Source: Rhodocyclales bacterium (GTDB taxonomy: Bacteria > Pseudomonadota > Gammaproteobacteria > Burkholderiales > Rhodocyclaceae). Taken from it: a stretch of DNA of 38,106 bases. Under the pieces are notes generated by a model. That model was not told the DNA's origin, did not search any database, and was given only the letters and a program-made list of their open reading frames with translations. The translations under genes were made by a program, and so were the position numbers. This document shows, piece by piece, positions 19,854 through 27,647 of the stretch. Each line of letters opens with the position of its first letter. Position 1 is the first letter of the stretch. The stretch is from assembly GCA_016235165.1 (NCBI GenBank), contig JACRLX010000029.1, forward strand, positions 1 to 38,106, given 5' to 3'.

Positions 19854-20642
19854 ATGAAACGACTGATGCTTCTCTTGCTGTTTGCATCCTCGCTGGCCTG
19901 GGCCCAGGGGCTGGAGATCGTCACCCTGCGGCATCGCCAGGCCGAGGCGCTGCTGCCGCAGTTGCAGCCTTTCGTCGAACCGGGCGGTGCGCTCAATGGC
20001 AGCGGCGACAAGCTGTTTTTGCGCGCCTCGGCGCGCAACCTGGCCGAGCTGCGCCAGCTGATCGCGGCGCTGGATACGCCGCAACGCCGCCTGATGATCA
20101 GCCTGCGCCAGGAAGGCAGCGACAGCGGTGCGGGCGGCGGCGCCGGCGCGTCGGCGCGGGTGGAAGTCGGTGCCGGCGGTGCGGCGATTTCAGGTCGCGG
20201 ACACCTCTACCAGTCCGAAACTCATAGCAGGCGCAATGTCGCGCAACAGGTGCAGACCATCGATGGCGGCCGCGCCGCGATCATGGTCGGCCAGAGCTAT
20301 TTCCTGCCCATGCGGCAACTGGTGATCGGGCCCGGTGGCGTCATCCTTTCAGAAACCCTGGTACAGCGCGACCTGGGTAGCGGCTTCGTCGCCGTGCCGC
20401 GCCTGGCCGGCGACCGGGTGACGGTCGAGATCAGCCCGCGCGACGACACGCCCGGTCCGCTGCCGGGCTCGGTGAATAGCCAGCGCCTGGTCACCACGGT
20501 CAGCGGTCGCCTCGGCGAATGGATGGAACTTGGCGCCAGCGGCAGCGAGCAGTCGTCTGCCGGCAGCGGCATCGTCAGCTATTCGACGCAATCGGCGTCT
20601 CGCCGGCGCCGACTTTTGCTGCGAATCGAAGCCCTCGATTAA
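19854..20642 (+). CDS. Exported secretin N-domain protein without a pore domain
   Basis: A 262-residue protein with a signal peptide (MKRLMLLLLFASSLAWA then Q). Residues about 20-90 resemble the N1/secretin-short domain of type II/III secretins: VTLRHRQAEALLPQLQPFV, then a Gly-rich turn and RNLAELRQLIAALDTPQRRLMISL. A Gly/Ala/Ser linker and a beta-rich region (about 120-262) follow, but not the secretin pore domain. It is therefore a periplasmic or outer-membrane-associated protein built on a secretin-type scaffold. No secretion or pilus genes are near. ATG 19854 directly starts the signal peptide; GTG 19842 in the same frame is an alternative. A TATAGT at 19838-19843 could be a -10, which would give a very short leader. 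Confidence 0.72.
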   Translation: MKRLMLLLLFASSLAWAQGLEIVTLRHRQAEALLPQLQPFVEPGGALNGSGDKLFLRASARNLAELRQLIAALDTPQRRLMISLRQEGSDSGAGGGAGASARVEVGAGGAAISGRGHLYQSETHSRRNVAQQVQTIDGGRAAIMVGQSYFLPMRQLVIGPGGVILSETLVQRDLGSGFVAVPRLAGDRVTVEISPRDDTPGPLPGSVNSQRLVTTVSGRLGEWMELGASGSEQSSAGSGIVSYSTQSASRRRRLLLRIEALD

Positions 20643-20672
20643 GCTGCGATCCGCAAGACACAGGAGGAAGGA

Positions 20673-21503
20673 ATGAGGTTCTTTGTCGGCATTGCTGCCT
20701 TGCTGCCCGCCCTGGCGCTGGCGCAGCTGGAAGTCCATGAACTCAAGACGCGATCCGACGTCAGCTTGCGCCTGGTTTATGCCAGGGCACCGAACGCCCA
20801 TGCCAGCGCCGTGCTGTTTCAGGGCGGTGGCGGCGCCATCGGTATTTTTCCCAATGGCTCGATGCGCAACGAAAACTTCCTTTCCGGCGGCGCCCGCCGC
20901 TTCAACGACAACGGGATCAGCGTGGCCATCGTCGATGTGCCGTCCGATCGACGCGTCCTCGACGATTTCCGCCATACCCGCGAACACGCGGAAGATGCGG
21001 CCGCCGTGATCGCCTTCCTGCGCCAGCGCGAAAAGCTGCCGGTATGGACCGTCGGCACCAGCAACGGCTCGCTTTCGGCAGCAACGGCGGCGGCCATGCT
21101 GGGCGAACGCGGCCCGGATGGCGTGGTATTGACCGCATCGACCACCCGCCAGCCGGTGGCGGCGGCCCATCCGGTGACCCTGGCCAGGCTCGACGAAATC
21201 ACCCAGCCCGTGTTGTTCGTCCACCACAAGGACGACGGTTGCATGGTTACACCCTACGACGCGATCCCCGGCGTGATGGCGACCATGAAGAAAGCCAAGC
21301 GGGTCGAACTGATCACCGTTGAGGGCGGCGATCGGCAAGGCAATCCCTGCCATTCCGGCCACCACCAGTTCCTCGGCATCGAAGCCTCGGTGACGCAGAA
21401 AATCGCCGACTGGATTCGCCAGCATCAGGCATCCGCGGCCGCCGGGGCAAATGGTTCTAGCCCGGCGCCGCGGCAGCCGCCGACCTCCACGCCAGGCCAT
21501 TAG
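20673..21503 (+). CDS. Exported alpha/beta hydrolase
   Basis: A 276-residue protein with a short signal peptide (MRFFVGIAALLPALALA). The mature part is an alpha/beta-hydrolase fold: an oxyanion-region FQGGGGAIGI, nucleophile elbow GTSNGS with Ser130, an acidic loop VHHKDDGC and a late His in SGHHQF. The family contains esterases, peptidases and dienelactone-hydrolase-like enzymes; the substrate is unknown. An AGGAGGAAGG ribosome-binding site precedes the ATG, and it follows the secretin-N gene by 30 nt on the same strand, so the two are probably co-transcribed exported proteins. The last 25 residues are Ala/Ser/Pro-rich. Its TAG overlaps the TAA of the convergent kinase gene. Confidence 0.8.
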   Translation: MRFFVGIAALLPALALAQLEVHELKTRSDVSLRLVYARAPNAHASAVLFQGGGGAIGIFPNGSMRNENFLSGGARRFNDNGISVAIVDVPSDRRVLDDFRHTREHAEDAAAVIAFLRQREKLPVWTVGTSNGSLSAATAAAMLGERGPDGVVLTASTTRQPVAAAHPVTLARLDEITQPVLFVHHKDDGCMVTPYDAIPGVMATMKKAKRVELITVEGGDRQGNPCHSGHHQFLGIEASVTQKIADWIRQHQASAAAGANGSSPAPRQPPTSTPGH

Positions 21504-24500
21504 CGTGAATGGGTCGCTGGTGATGTCGAGCGTAGCGAGCCGATCAATAACCCCCCGCGGGGGCGAAGGGGGGCGCGCATGAAATCGCGATAGCGCATGT
21601 CCGCTTCGAGGATGTGCGATACCAGCCAGGTCAGCAGGAAGTTGTGGATCGCCTGCCGGTCCTGTGTGCCGCCTTGCGCGGCGAGGATGAATTCCATCAC
21701 GCGTTCGGTCAAGGCACCGTGCTCGCGCGCATGAGCCTCGATGCCGGGATAGGCGATCTTGCGCAGGTGGTCTTCCTCCGCCCGGAAATGCACCTGGGTG
21801 TATTCGAACAGGTCGGAGAGCACCTCCCGGAACAGTCCGTCGGTAAACGCGTTCCGCGGCCCGTAGTCATCGCCGACCTGGTTGATCAGTTCGAGCAGCC
21901 GTCGATGCTGGTCATCCAGTTCGGGTACGCCGACGGCATAGCTGTCGTTCCAGGTGAGCGGCGTTGCCGCTGCCGCAGAGCCGTGGTCGCCGGCCGCGGG
22001 CTCGCCAGACAGGCGGTTCAGTTCGGGCCGCAGGTCGCCAAGCGCCTGTTCGAGCCCGGCCAGCAAGGCGTCGACCGGCGCCCGCTCGCGCAGGGCGCGT
22101 TCGAGCGCGGATACCCGCGGGTGGATCGTCGTCAGGCCCAGCATTCCGGTCCGGCCCTTGAAGGCGTGTGCCGTCTGCGCCGCCGTTGTCCAGTGGCCGG
22201 CGGCGATCTCGTGACGAATCTGCGCCGGGACGGCATGGCAGGTGGCGGCGAAATTCCGCAGCCAGTGCAGCAAACGATCCTCGCGGCCACCGAAACGGCC
22301 CAGGGCGCCGGCGACATCGATGCCGGGCAGGGCTTCGATGTCGATACCGCCGGCCGGCGGCGGTATCGCCGCCGGCGCCGCGATCTGCTTGTGGGCCGGG
22401 ATCCAGCGCGCCAGGGTGCGCTGGATCCCGGCGATGTCAAAGGGCTTGCCGATGTGGTCGCTGACGCCGGCCGCGCGGCCGATGGCTTTTTCGTGTTCCA
22501 TGGTGTGGGCTGTCAGGGCGACGATCGGCAGCGTTTCGAAGCCGGGACGGCGGCGAATTTCCCGTGTCGCCGAAAGGCCGTCCATGATCGGCATCTGGAT
22601 GTCCATCAGTACCAGGTCGAAGGCATCCGGGCCGCTCCGTTGCAGCAGGTCGACGGCTTCCCGGCCATTGACCGCCATCCGCACCTCGATGCCGATATCG
22701 GTCAGCAGCGCCTCGATGATTTCGCGGTTGATATCCTGATCTTCCGCCACCAGGATGCGGACGTCACGGTAGCTCGCCGGTGGCGCGTCGATCGGCGGCG
22801 CGCCGCCCGGCAGTTCGGCGCTGTCGCCGATTTCGCAGCAGATGCGAACCGTGAATGTCGTGCCCTGGCCCGGCTGGCTTGAAACCGCGATGTCTCCGCC
22901 CATCATTTGCGCGAGGCGGTGGCTGATCGCGAGGCCGAGCCCGGTGCCGCCGTGGCGGCGGCTCACCGTGGCATCGGCCTGGGAAAACGGCTTGAACAGC
23001 CTGGATAGCGCCTCGGCCGCCATCCCGCTGCCGCTGTCGGTGACCCGTATGCCGAGGCAATAGCGGCCGCCGCTGCTCGGGGCCGGGGCGACCTCGATTT
23101 CGATGCCGCCCGTCTCGGTGAACTTGACGGCGTTGCCGAGCAGATTGAGCAGGATCTGTTCCAGCCGGTGCGGGTCGCCGCGGATCACTTCCGGTACCGC
23201 CGCCTCTATCGTTTCGCGCAAGTACAGGCCTTTTTCCGCGGTGCGCGGTGCCATTACGGCGGTGCAATGCCGGACCACGGCCCGCGGATCGAAGGCGACG
23301 ATTTCGAGCTCCATGCGGCCGGCGGCGATTTTCGACAGATCCAGCAGGTCGTTGATGATCCGGTTGAGATGTTCTCCGGAGCGGACGATTTTCTCCAGGT
23401 AGTCGCGTTGCTTGGGCTCGGTGGCCATGCCGCTGGCGAGGCCGGCCATGCCGATCACGCCGTTGAGGGGGGTGCGCAGCTCGTGGCTGATGTTGGCGAG
23501 AAAGGTGTCCTTCGCCGCATTGGCGACTTCCGCCGCTTCCTTGGCGACGATCAGGTCGCGTGTGCGTTCCGCGACCATCTGCTCGAGGTGGTGGCGGTGC
23601 TGTTCGAGTTCGATTTCTGCCAGCTTTTGCTGCGTGATGTCCTGGACGTTGCCGAACCACTTGACGATGTGTCCGTTGGCGTCGAGTTCGACCACGGAGC
23701 GATTGCGCACCCAGCAGGTCTTGCCGTCGTCGCGGCGCACGATGGGGTAGCTCCATTCCGCGGTGCCGCCTTCGCGCCGCAACTCTGCCGCCATGTTGGA
23801 GATACGGTGGCGATGGAATGAATGGATGCCGGACAGCCAGTTCTCGAAGCTGCGCGGTTCGTCCGGACCGATGCCGAAGATCTTGTCGAACATTTCCGAG
23901 GTACGGAATGCCCGTTGCACAGGATCGAAAATGAAGTAGCCCACGGAAGCCAGGCGCTGCGACTGACTGAGTACGGTTTCCTTTTCCTGCAGGGCGGCCA
24001 GGGCGGCGCTCAGTTCCTCAGTCTTTTCCTCGATCCGCTGCTGCAACTGCGCCTGGCCGGTGGCGAGGGTTTCGCCGAGGCCCTTGACCGCGAGGTGATC
24101 GCGTTTGCCCTGCACGATGCGCTGCCGGGTGTCGATGGCGACGCTCAGCGCCATGGCCAGGAAGGTGCCGAGGCCGACCAGCAGCACGGCGCGCAGATCG
24201 GCGGCTTCGGGTTGGGTGAGCAGCCACGGCAGTGCGATCAGCGACATCGCGCCGACGAAGCAGGACCAGCAGCGCAGGAACACGGCCAGGGTCGGGATGA
24301 CGAAGGTGACCGCGGTGCAGATGACCATCAGGCGAAAGAAGTACAGGGGATCGGCGACCCCGGAGGAGAAGAGTACCGGGAGCAATCCCCACGAGGCGCC
24401 GCTGAAGCCGGCGATCAGGCATTCGATGTTCACCAGGCGCAGCGGGTTCGCGCCGCGTTCGAGCGCCTGCCGGGCATGGCGCGCAAACAGCGTGCTGGCG

Positions 24501-24709
24501 GTCAGCGGCACTGCCAGCAGGCAGGCCCAGAGCAGCAGCAGCGAATGGGGTACCGCGGACGCATGCGGGTAGCCGACGGCGACAATGGCCATCAGGCCGA
24601 TCGGCGCGGCGGCGCCGGTGCGGGAAAAAAACTCCGCAGCCAAGGCGCGTACCACGGGGTCGTCGGCTGCCGTGCCGGTGGCGGACGGGTTGGCGGCAAG
24701 CTGACTCAT
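21500..24709 (-). CDS. Membrane hybrid histidine kinase with receiver, Hpt and C-terminal hemerythrin domain
   Basis: A 1069-residue inner-membrane phosphorelay kinase. Five or six membrane helices (about 35-195) precede a coiled coil, a PAS domain (about 255-365, ending VQDITQQK), HisKA with His409 in [15 protein letters not shown], HATPase ([21 protein letters not shown]), a receiver with Asp703 in LMDIQMPIMDG and Hpt with His848 in AHAFKGRTG. A hemerythrin domain follows (about 925-1040) with all seven iron ligands: His935 in DDQH, VHFRAEE supplying His and Glu, EAHAREH supplying two His, and SHILEAD supplying His and Asp1037. A di-iron O2 or redox/NO sensing role is likely. Beyond residue 1045 the protein runs through a palindromic GC stretch. 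The ATG at 24709 has no strong ribosome-binding site. Confidence 0.92.
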   Translation of the reverse strand: MSQLAANPSATGTAADDPVVRALAAEFFSRTGAAAPIGLMAIVAVGYPHASAVPHSLLLLWACLLAVPLTASTLFARHARQALERGANPLRLVNIECLIAGFSGASWGLLPVLFSSGVADPLYFFRLMVICTAVTFVIPTLAVFLRCWSCFVGAMSLIALPWLLTQPEAADLRAVLLVGLGTFLAMALSVAIDTRQRIVQGKRDHLAVKGLGETLATGQAQLQQRIEEKTEELSAALAALQEKETVLSQSQRLASVGYFIFDPVQRAFRTSEMFDKIFGIGPDEPRSFENWLSGIHSFHRHRISNMAAELRREGGTAEWSYPIVRRDDGKTCWVRNRSVVELDANGHIVKWFGNVQDITQQKLAEIELEQHRHHLEQMVAERTRDLIVAKEAAEVANAAKDTFLANISHELRTPLNGVIGMAGLASGMATEPKQRDYLEKIVRSGEHLNRIINDLLDLSKIAAGRMELEIVAFDPRAVVRHCTAVMAPRTAEKGLYLRETIEAAVPEVIRGDPHRLEQILLNLLGNAVKFTETGGIEIEVAPAPSSGGRYCLGIRVTDSGSGMAAEALSRLFKPFSQADATVSRRHGGTGLGLAISHRLAQMMGGDIAVSSQPGQGTTFTVRICCEIGDSAELPGGAPPIDAPPASYRDVRILVAEDQDINREIIEALLTDIGIEVRMAVNGREAVDLLQRSGPDAFDLVLMDIQMPIMDGLSATREIRRRPGFETLPIVALTAHTMEHEKAIGRAAGVSDHIGKPFDIAGIQRTLARWIPAHKQIAAPAAIPPPAGGIDIEALPGIDVAGALGRFGGREDRLLHWLRNFAATCHAVPAQIRHEIAAGHWTTAAQTAHAFKGRTGMLGLTTIHPRVSALERALRERAPVDALLAGLEQALGDLRPELNRLSGEPAAGDHGSAAAATPLTWNDSYAVGVPELDDQHRRLLELINQVGDDYGPRNAFTDGLFREVLSDLFEYTQVHFRAEEDHLRKIAYPGIEAHAREHGALTERVMEFILAAQGGTQDRQAIHNFLLTWLVSHILEADMRYRDFMRAPLRPRGGLLIGSLRSTSPATHSR
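21552..21563. repeat. GC palindrome in the 3' end of the hemerythrin-kinase gene
   Basis: CCCCCGCGGGGG is a perfect 12-bp palindrome flanked by further C and G runs (CCCCCC at 21551, GGGGGG at about 21568-21573). It lies in the last codons of the kinase, just past the hemerythrin domain, and might double as a terminator or be part of a dispersed REP-like element. No second copy was noticed in the window. Confidence 0.4.
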
Positions 24710-24816
24710 GCGGCGCGGGTGGCGAGCCCCGGCCGGCAGGGGCGCCGCTCCGGGTCCTTGTCTGCGTCGAAAGCCGTTGAAGACATGCTCACTGAAGCCG
24801 GATCTGAAGTTAACCC

Positions 24817-24845
24817 ATTATGACGACATGGAATTTCGAAATCAA
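24817..24845 (-). promoter_or_regulatory. Putative promoter of the hemerythrin-kinase gene
   Basis: On the minus strand TTGATT (24845-24840, 4/6) is followed after exactly 17 nt by CATAAT (24822-24817, 5/6). The expected start near 24810 leaves a leader of about 100 nt before the ATG at 24709. Confidence 0.4.
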
Positions 24846-24846
24846 T

Positions 24847-24859
24847 TGACCAAAGGTCA
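24847..24859. promoter_or_regulatory. Inverted repeat TGACC-N3-GGTCA
   Basis: A perfect 5-3-5 inverted repeat lies immediately upstream of the putative -35 of the kinase promoter and about 140 nt before the divergent MetX-like gene. Its position suits an activator site. The binding protein is unknown. Confidence 0.35.
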
Positions 24860-24997
24860 TAGATCGGCGACGTGTCGGCGTATCGCCCGGCAATGGCATG
24901 CGGCGATCCTGCCGCGGGTGAATTGCCCGATCTTCCCGCTGTCGGGCATACTTGCCGCCTGCTGCATCCAATCGAAGAACGACAAGGAGAGAAGTCC

Positions 24998-26164
24998 ATG
25001 CGCATCCCACAGCTCGCCGCACTGTTCGCGGCTTCCCTGATTGCCTGCGGCGCCGCCCGCGCCTACGACAAGCCGGTCGAGAAGAAAGTCTTCAGCCTGT
25101 CGTCCTACACCACGGCGGGAGGCAAGGCGATATCCCAGGTCAAGGTCGGCTACGAGACCTACGGCAGGCTCAACGCCGCCGGCGACAATGCCGTGTTCAT
25201 CGCCCACTTCTATTCCGGCACTTCGCATGCCGCCGGCAAGTACAAGGAAACCGATGCCGCCCCCGGTTACTGGAATTCGATCATCGGGCCGGGCAAGCCG
25301 ATCGACACCGACAGGTATTTCGTGGTCTCGGCCGACACCCTGTCCAACCTCAACACCAAGGACCCCAACGTCACCACCACCGGGCCCTCGTCGCTCGATC
25401 CGGCCACCGGCAAGCCCTACGGCCTGTCCTTCCCCGTGGTCTCGATGCGCGACTCGGTACGGGTGCACAAGGCCCTGCTCGATTCGCTGGGCGTGAAGAA
25501 GCTGCACGCGGTGGCGGGCGCCTCCGGCGGTTCGATCCAGGCCATGGAGTGGGCGGTCAATTACCCGGACTATGTCGAACGCGTGATCCATGTCATCGGC
25601 CCGGGATTCTCGATCTCGCCCTGGGTGATCGGCCTGCTCGACGCCTGGGTGTTGCCGATCAAGCTCGATCCGAAGTGGAACAAGGGCGACTACTACGGCA
25701 AGGAGGAACCGCTCGACGGCGTGGCCCAGGCACTCAAGCTGGTGACGCTGACCGCGCGCCACTGGGGCTGGGCCGAGAAGAGCTTCGGCTACAAGCTGGC
25801 TGACGCGAACAAGAACCCCGGCGACGAGCGAACCAATCTCTTCCTGATCGAGGACACGCTGCAAAAGGCCGGCATGGCCCGCGCCAAGACCACCGATGCC
25901 AACAACAAGATCTACATGGCCAAGGCCAACCAGCTCTACAACGTCGAGGGCGAAGTCGGCCGGATCAAGGCGCGTATCCTCTTCGTGCCGGCGTCGTCCG
26001 ACCTGATCTTTCCGCCCGAGTTCTCGAAGAAGGCGGCGGAAAAGTTCATTGCCCAGGGCGGCAAGGCCGAGGTCTTCGTCATCGAGGGCGACGGTGGCCA
26101 TCTCGACGGCGTGCTCAACGTGGCCAAGGCCGGCGAGGCGATCCGCGGCTTCATGGCGCGCTGA
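24998..26164 (+). CDS. Exported MetX-like alpha/beta hydrolase
   Basis: A 388-residue protein that begins with a clear signal peptide (MRIPQLAALFAASLIACGAARA) and then matches the homoserine O-acetyltransferase (MetX) fold: KVGYETYGRLNAAGDNAVF, the nucleophile motif GASGGSIQAMEWA (Ser176, where MetX has GGSMGGMQALEW), an acidic loop PASSDLIFPP and a terminal His in GDGGHLDG. Export argues against homoserine acetylation, because acetyl-CoA and homoserine are cytosolic; a periplasmic hydrolase or acyltransferase is more likely (inference). AAGGAGAG precedes ATG 24998; the frame extends to 24872, but that part would bury the signal peptide. It is divergent from the hemerythrin kinase and convergent with the TAXI gene across a strong hairpin. 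Confidence 0.85.
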   Translation: MRIPQLAALFAASLIACGAARAYDKPVEKKVFSLSSYTTAGGKAISQVKVGYETYGRLNAAGDNAVFIAHFYSGTSHAAGKYKETDAAPGYWNSIIGPGKPIDTDRYFVVSADTLSNLNTKDPNVTTTGPSSLDPATGKPYGLSFPVVSMRDSVRVHKALLDSLGVKKLHAVAGASGGSIQAMEWAVNYPDYVERVIHVIGPGFSISPWVIGLLDAWVLPIKLDPKWNKGDYYGKEEPLDGVAQALKLVTLTARHWGWAEKSFGYKLADANKNPGDERTNLFLIEDTLQKAGMARAKTTDANNKIYMAKANQLYNVEGEVGRIKARILFVPASSDLIFPPEFSKKAAEKFIAQGGKAEVFVIEGDGGHLDGVLNVAKAGEAIRGFMAR

Positions 26165-26182
26165 GCAGGGACGGCAACAGCG

Positions 26183-26208
26183 AACGGCGCGGCGCCTGCC
26201 GCGCCGTT
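26183..26208. terminator. Bidirectional intrinsic terminator
   Basis: AACGGCGCGGC and GCCGCGCCGTT form a perfect 11-bp stem with a GCCT loop, followed on the plus strand by a short T run. It sits between the convergent MetX-like and TAXI genes and can serve both. Confidence 0.85.
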
Positions 26209-26209
26209 T

Positions 26210-27550
26210 TCAATCGGGCTCGGGCATCAGGTTGCGGCGCACGAAGCCGATGTGGCCGCGCAGGCCGTAGAACATGTCGCCGAAGGAAGCGGGGATGACG
26301 ATGCGATTCACCGCCGACTCGACGTGGTCGAGCTGGCGCAGCAGTTCCTGGCGGCGCGCGGCATCGACATCCGGTTTGAGTGCCTCGCGCTCCAGATCCA
26401 GCAGTACCTGGTACCAGCGGTAGATGCGCGACTCGATGCGCCAGCGGTAGATCATGGGCGCGAACTTCAGGGCCGGCAGCAGCAACAGCACGATCGGCAC
26501 CAGGAAGGCCAGCACGCGCGCGATCAGGGTCGCCAGCCAGAAGGGGAAGCTGCGGTAGAGGAAGGTCTTGCCGCTGGTGTAGTAACGCGTGGCATCGGTG
26601 CTGAGGCGAAACTCGCCTTCGCGCGCGGCGGGAAATTCGCCCGCCTTGCGGTAGAGCCCCGGACGGCCATGTATCTCGCGCGCCGCTTCCAGCAGCAGGT
26701 CGGACAGCGCCGGATGCAGCGATTCGCGCGCCACCAGTTGCACCGTGGGGCCGATCAGCCAGATGTCGTCCGGCGGCAAGTCGTGGCCAAAATCGAGGCT
26801 GCCGCGCGGCAGGTGCAGCTTGTTCAGGGTGTGGATGCGGCGCACATAAGCATCGGCCTGGGCAAAGCTGAACAGCCTGATGCCGCCGTCGCGCATCAGT
26901 TTTCGGATCACCGTGCGGTCGGTCGAGTCGCCCATCAGGAAGATGACATCGACGCGGTTTTCGGCCAGCGCCTTGGCCGGATCGTCGAAGTCGGTTTCGT
27001 CGATCACGGTGTCGGCACCGGGAGCGATGCCGTTCAGCTTGAGCAGCGCCAGGGCCAGATCGTGGGTGCCGCTGCCGGCCGGGCCGATGTTGATGCGCAT
27101 GCCCTTGAAGGCCGAGAGGAGTTCGCGCTTCTCGCCGCGATAAAAGATCGCCAGCGGCTGGTAGGCAATGCTGCCGAGCGACATCAACCTGTCATGGGTC
27201 TTGTCTCCCGCCGCGCCGCCGAGAACGAAGCCGACATCGACATGCTGTTCCGGATCGGCAAGTCGCTTGAGATTGTCCGCGGAGCCATCCGAAGGCAGGA
27301 TCTTCAGCGTCACGCCGTCGCGTTCGAGGATCTTCTGGTAACGCTCCGCCGTGCGCTGGAAGGAACTGCCGGCCGGCCCGCTGGTGATGGTCAGCGTGCG
27401 CGGTGCGGCGGTGTTGAGGAAGAGGAAAGCCGCCAGCGCAACGGCAATCCCAATCAGCAGGATGGAGCCGACCGAGATAACCAGGCCGCGTCCGAAAAAA
27501 TTGTTCAGGCGCGACCAGGCGCGCAACAGGAGGATCTTGGGTGCAGTCAT
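26210..27550 (-). CDS. TAXI-family TRAP solute-binding protein, membrane-anchored
   Basis: A 446-residue protein with an N-terminal membrane helix (about 22-46), a periplasmic TAXI/NMT1-like binding domain (about 50-325) and a second helix (about 340-367), then a cytoplasmic C-terminal tail. The binding domain starts with TLTITSGPAGSSFQ and contains INIGPAGSGTHDLALALL and VDVIFLMGDS, typical of TAXI proteins. The two-helix form is anchored rather than free. No TRAP membrane subunit is adjacent, so transport would need a distant partner, or the protein may act as a sensor (inference). ATG 27550 is chosen; TTG 27565 is an alternative with no better ribosome-binding site. Confidence 0.85.
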   Translation of the reverse strand: MTAPKILLLRAWSRLNNFFGRGLVISVGSILLIGIAVALAAFLFLNTAAPRTLTITSGPAGSSFQRTAERYQKILERDGVTLKILPSDGSADNLKRLADPEQHVDVGFVLGGAAGDKTHDRLMSLGSIAYQPLAIFYRGEKRELLSAFKGMRINIGPAGSGTHDLALALLKLNGIAPGADTVIDETDFDDPAKALAENRVDVIFLMGDSTDRTVIRKLMRDGGIRLFSFAQADAYVRRIHTLNKLHLPRGSLDFGHDLPPDDIWLIGPTVQLVARESLHPALSDLLLEAAREIHGRPGLYRKAGEFPAAREGEFRLSTDATRYYTSGKTFLYRSFPFWLATLIARVLAFLVPIVLLLLPALKFAPMIYRWRIESRIYRWYQVLLDLEREALKPDVDAARRQELLRQLDHVESAVNRIVIPASFGDMFYGLRGHIGFVRRNLMPEPD

Positions 27551-27647
27551 GGGTCGCGACGTCAAGGGATGGCGTCGATTCTAGCCCTGGCGCCGGGAGG
27601 TCGCCGTGTCGCCAGCGCCGACTTTCCAATCGCCGGCAGGCCGGCGA

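Larger units (their letters stand above)
24710..24997. other. Divergent intergenic region between hemerythrin kinase and MetX-like gene
   Basis: These 288 nt hold an A/T-richer core (about 24805-24865) with a promoter-like pair for the kinase, the palindrome ATTTCGAAAT (24833-24842) and an inverted repeat TGACC-AAA-GGTCA (24847-24859). The stretches 24710-24800 and 24860-24985 show nothing I can name. No small gene is supported. Confidence 0.5.

Noticed and set aside
24998-26164. Assignment as cytosolic homoserine O-acetyltransferase partnering the MetY-like gene
   Set aside because: A clear signal peptide follows the start with the best ribosome-binding site, and the two genes are 5 kb apart in different operons.
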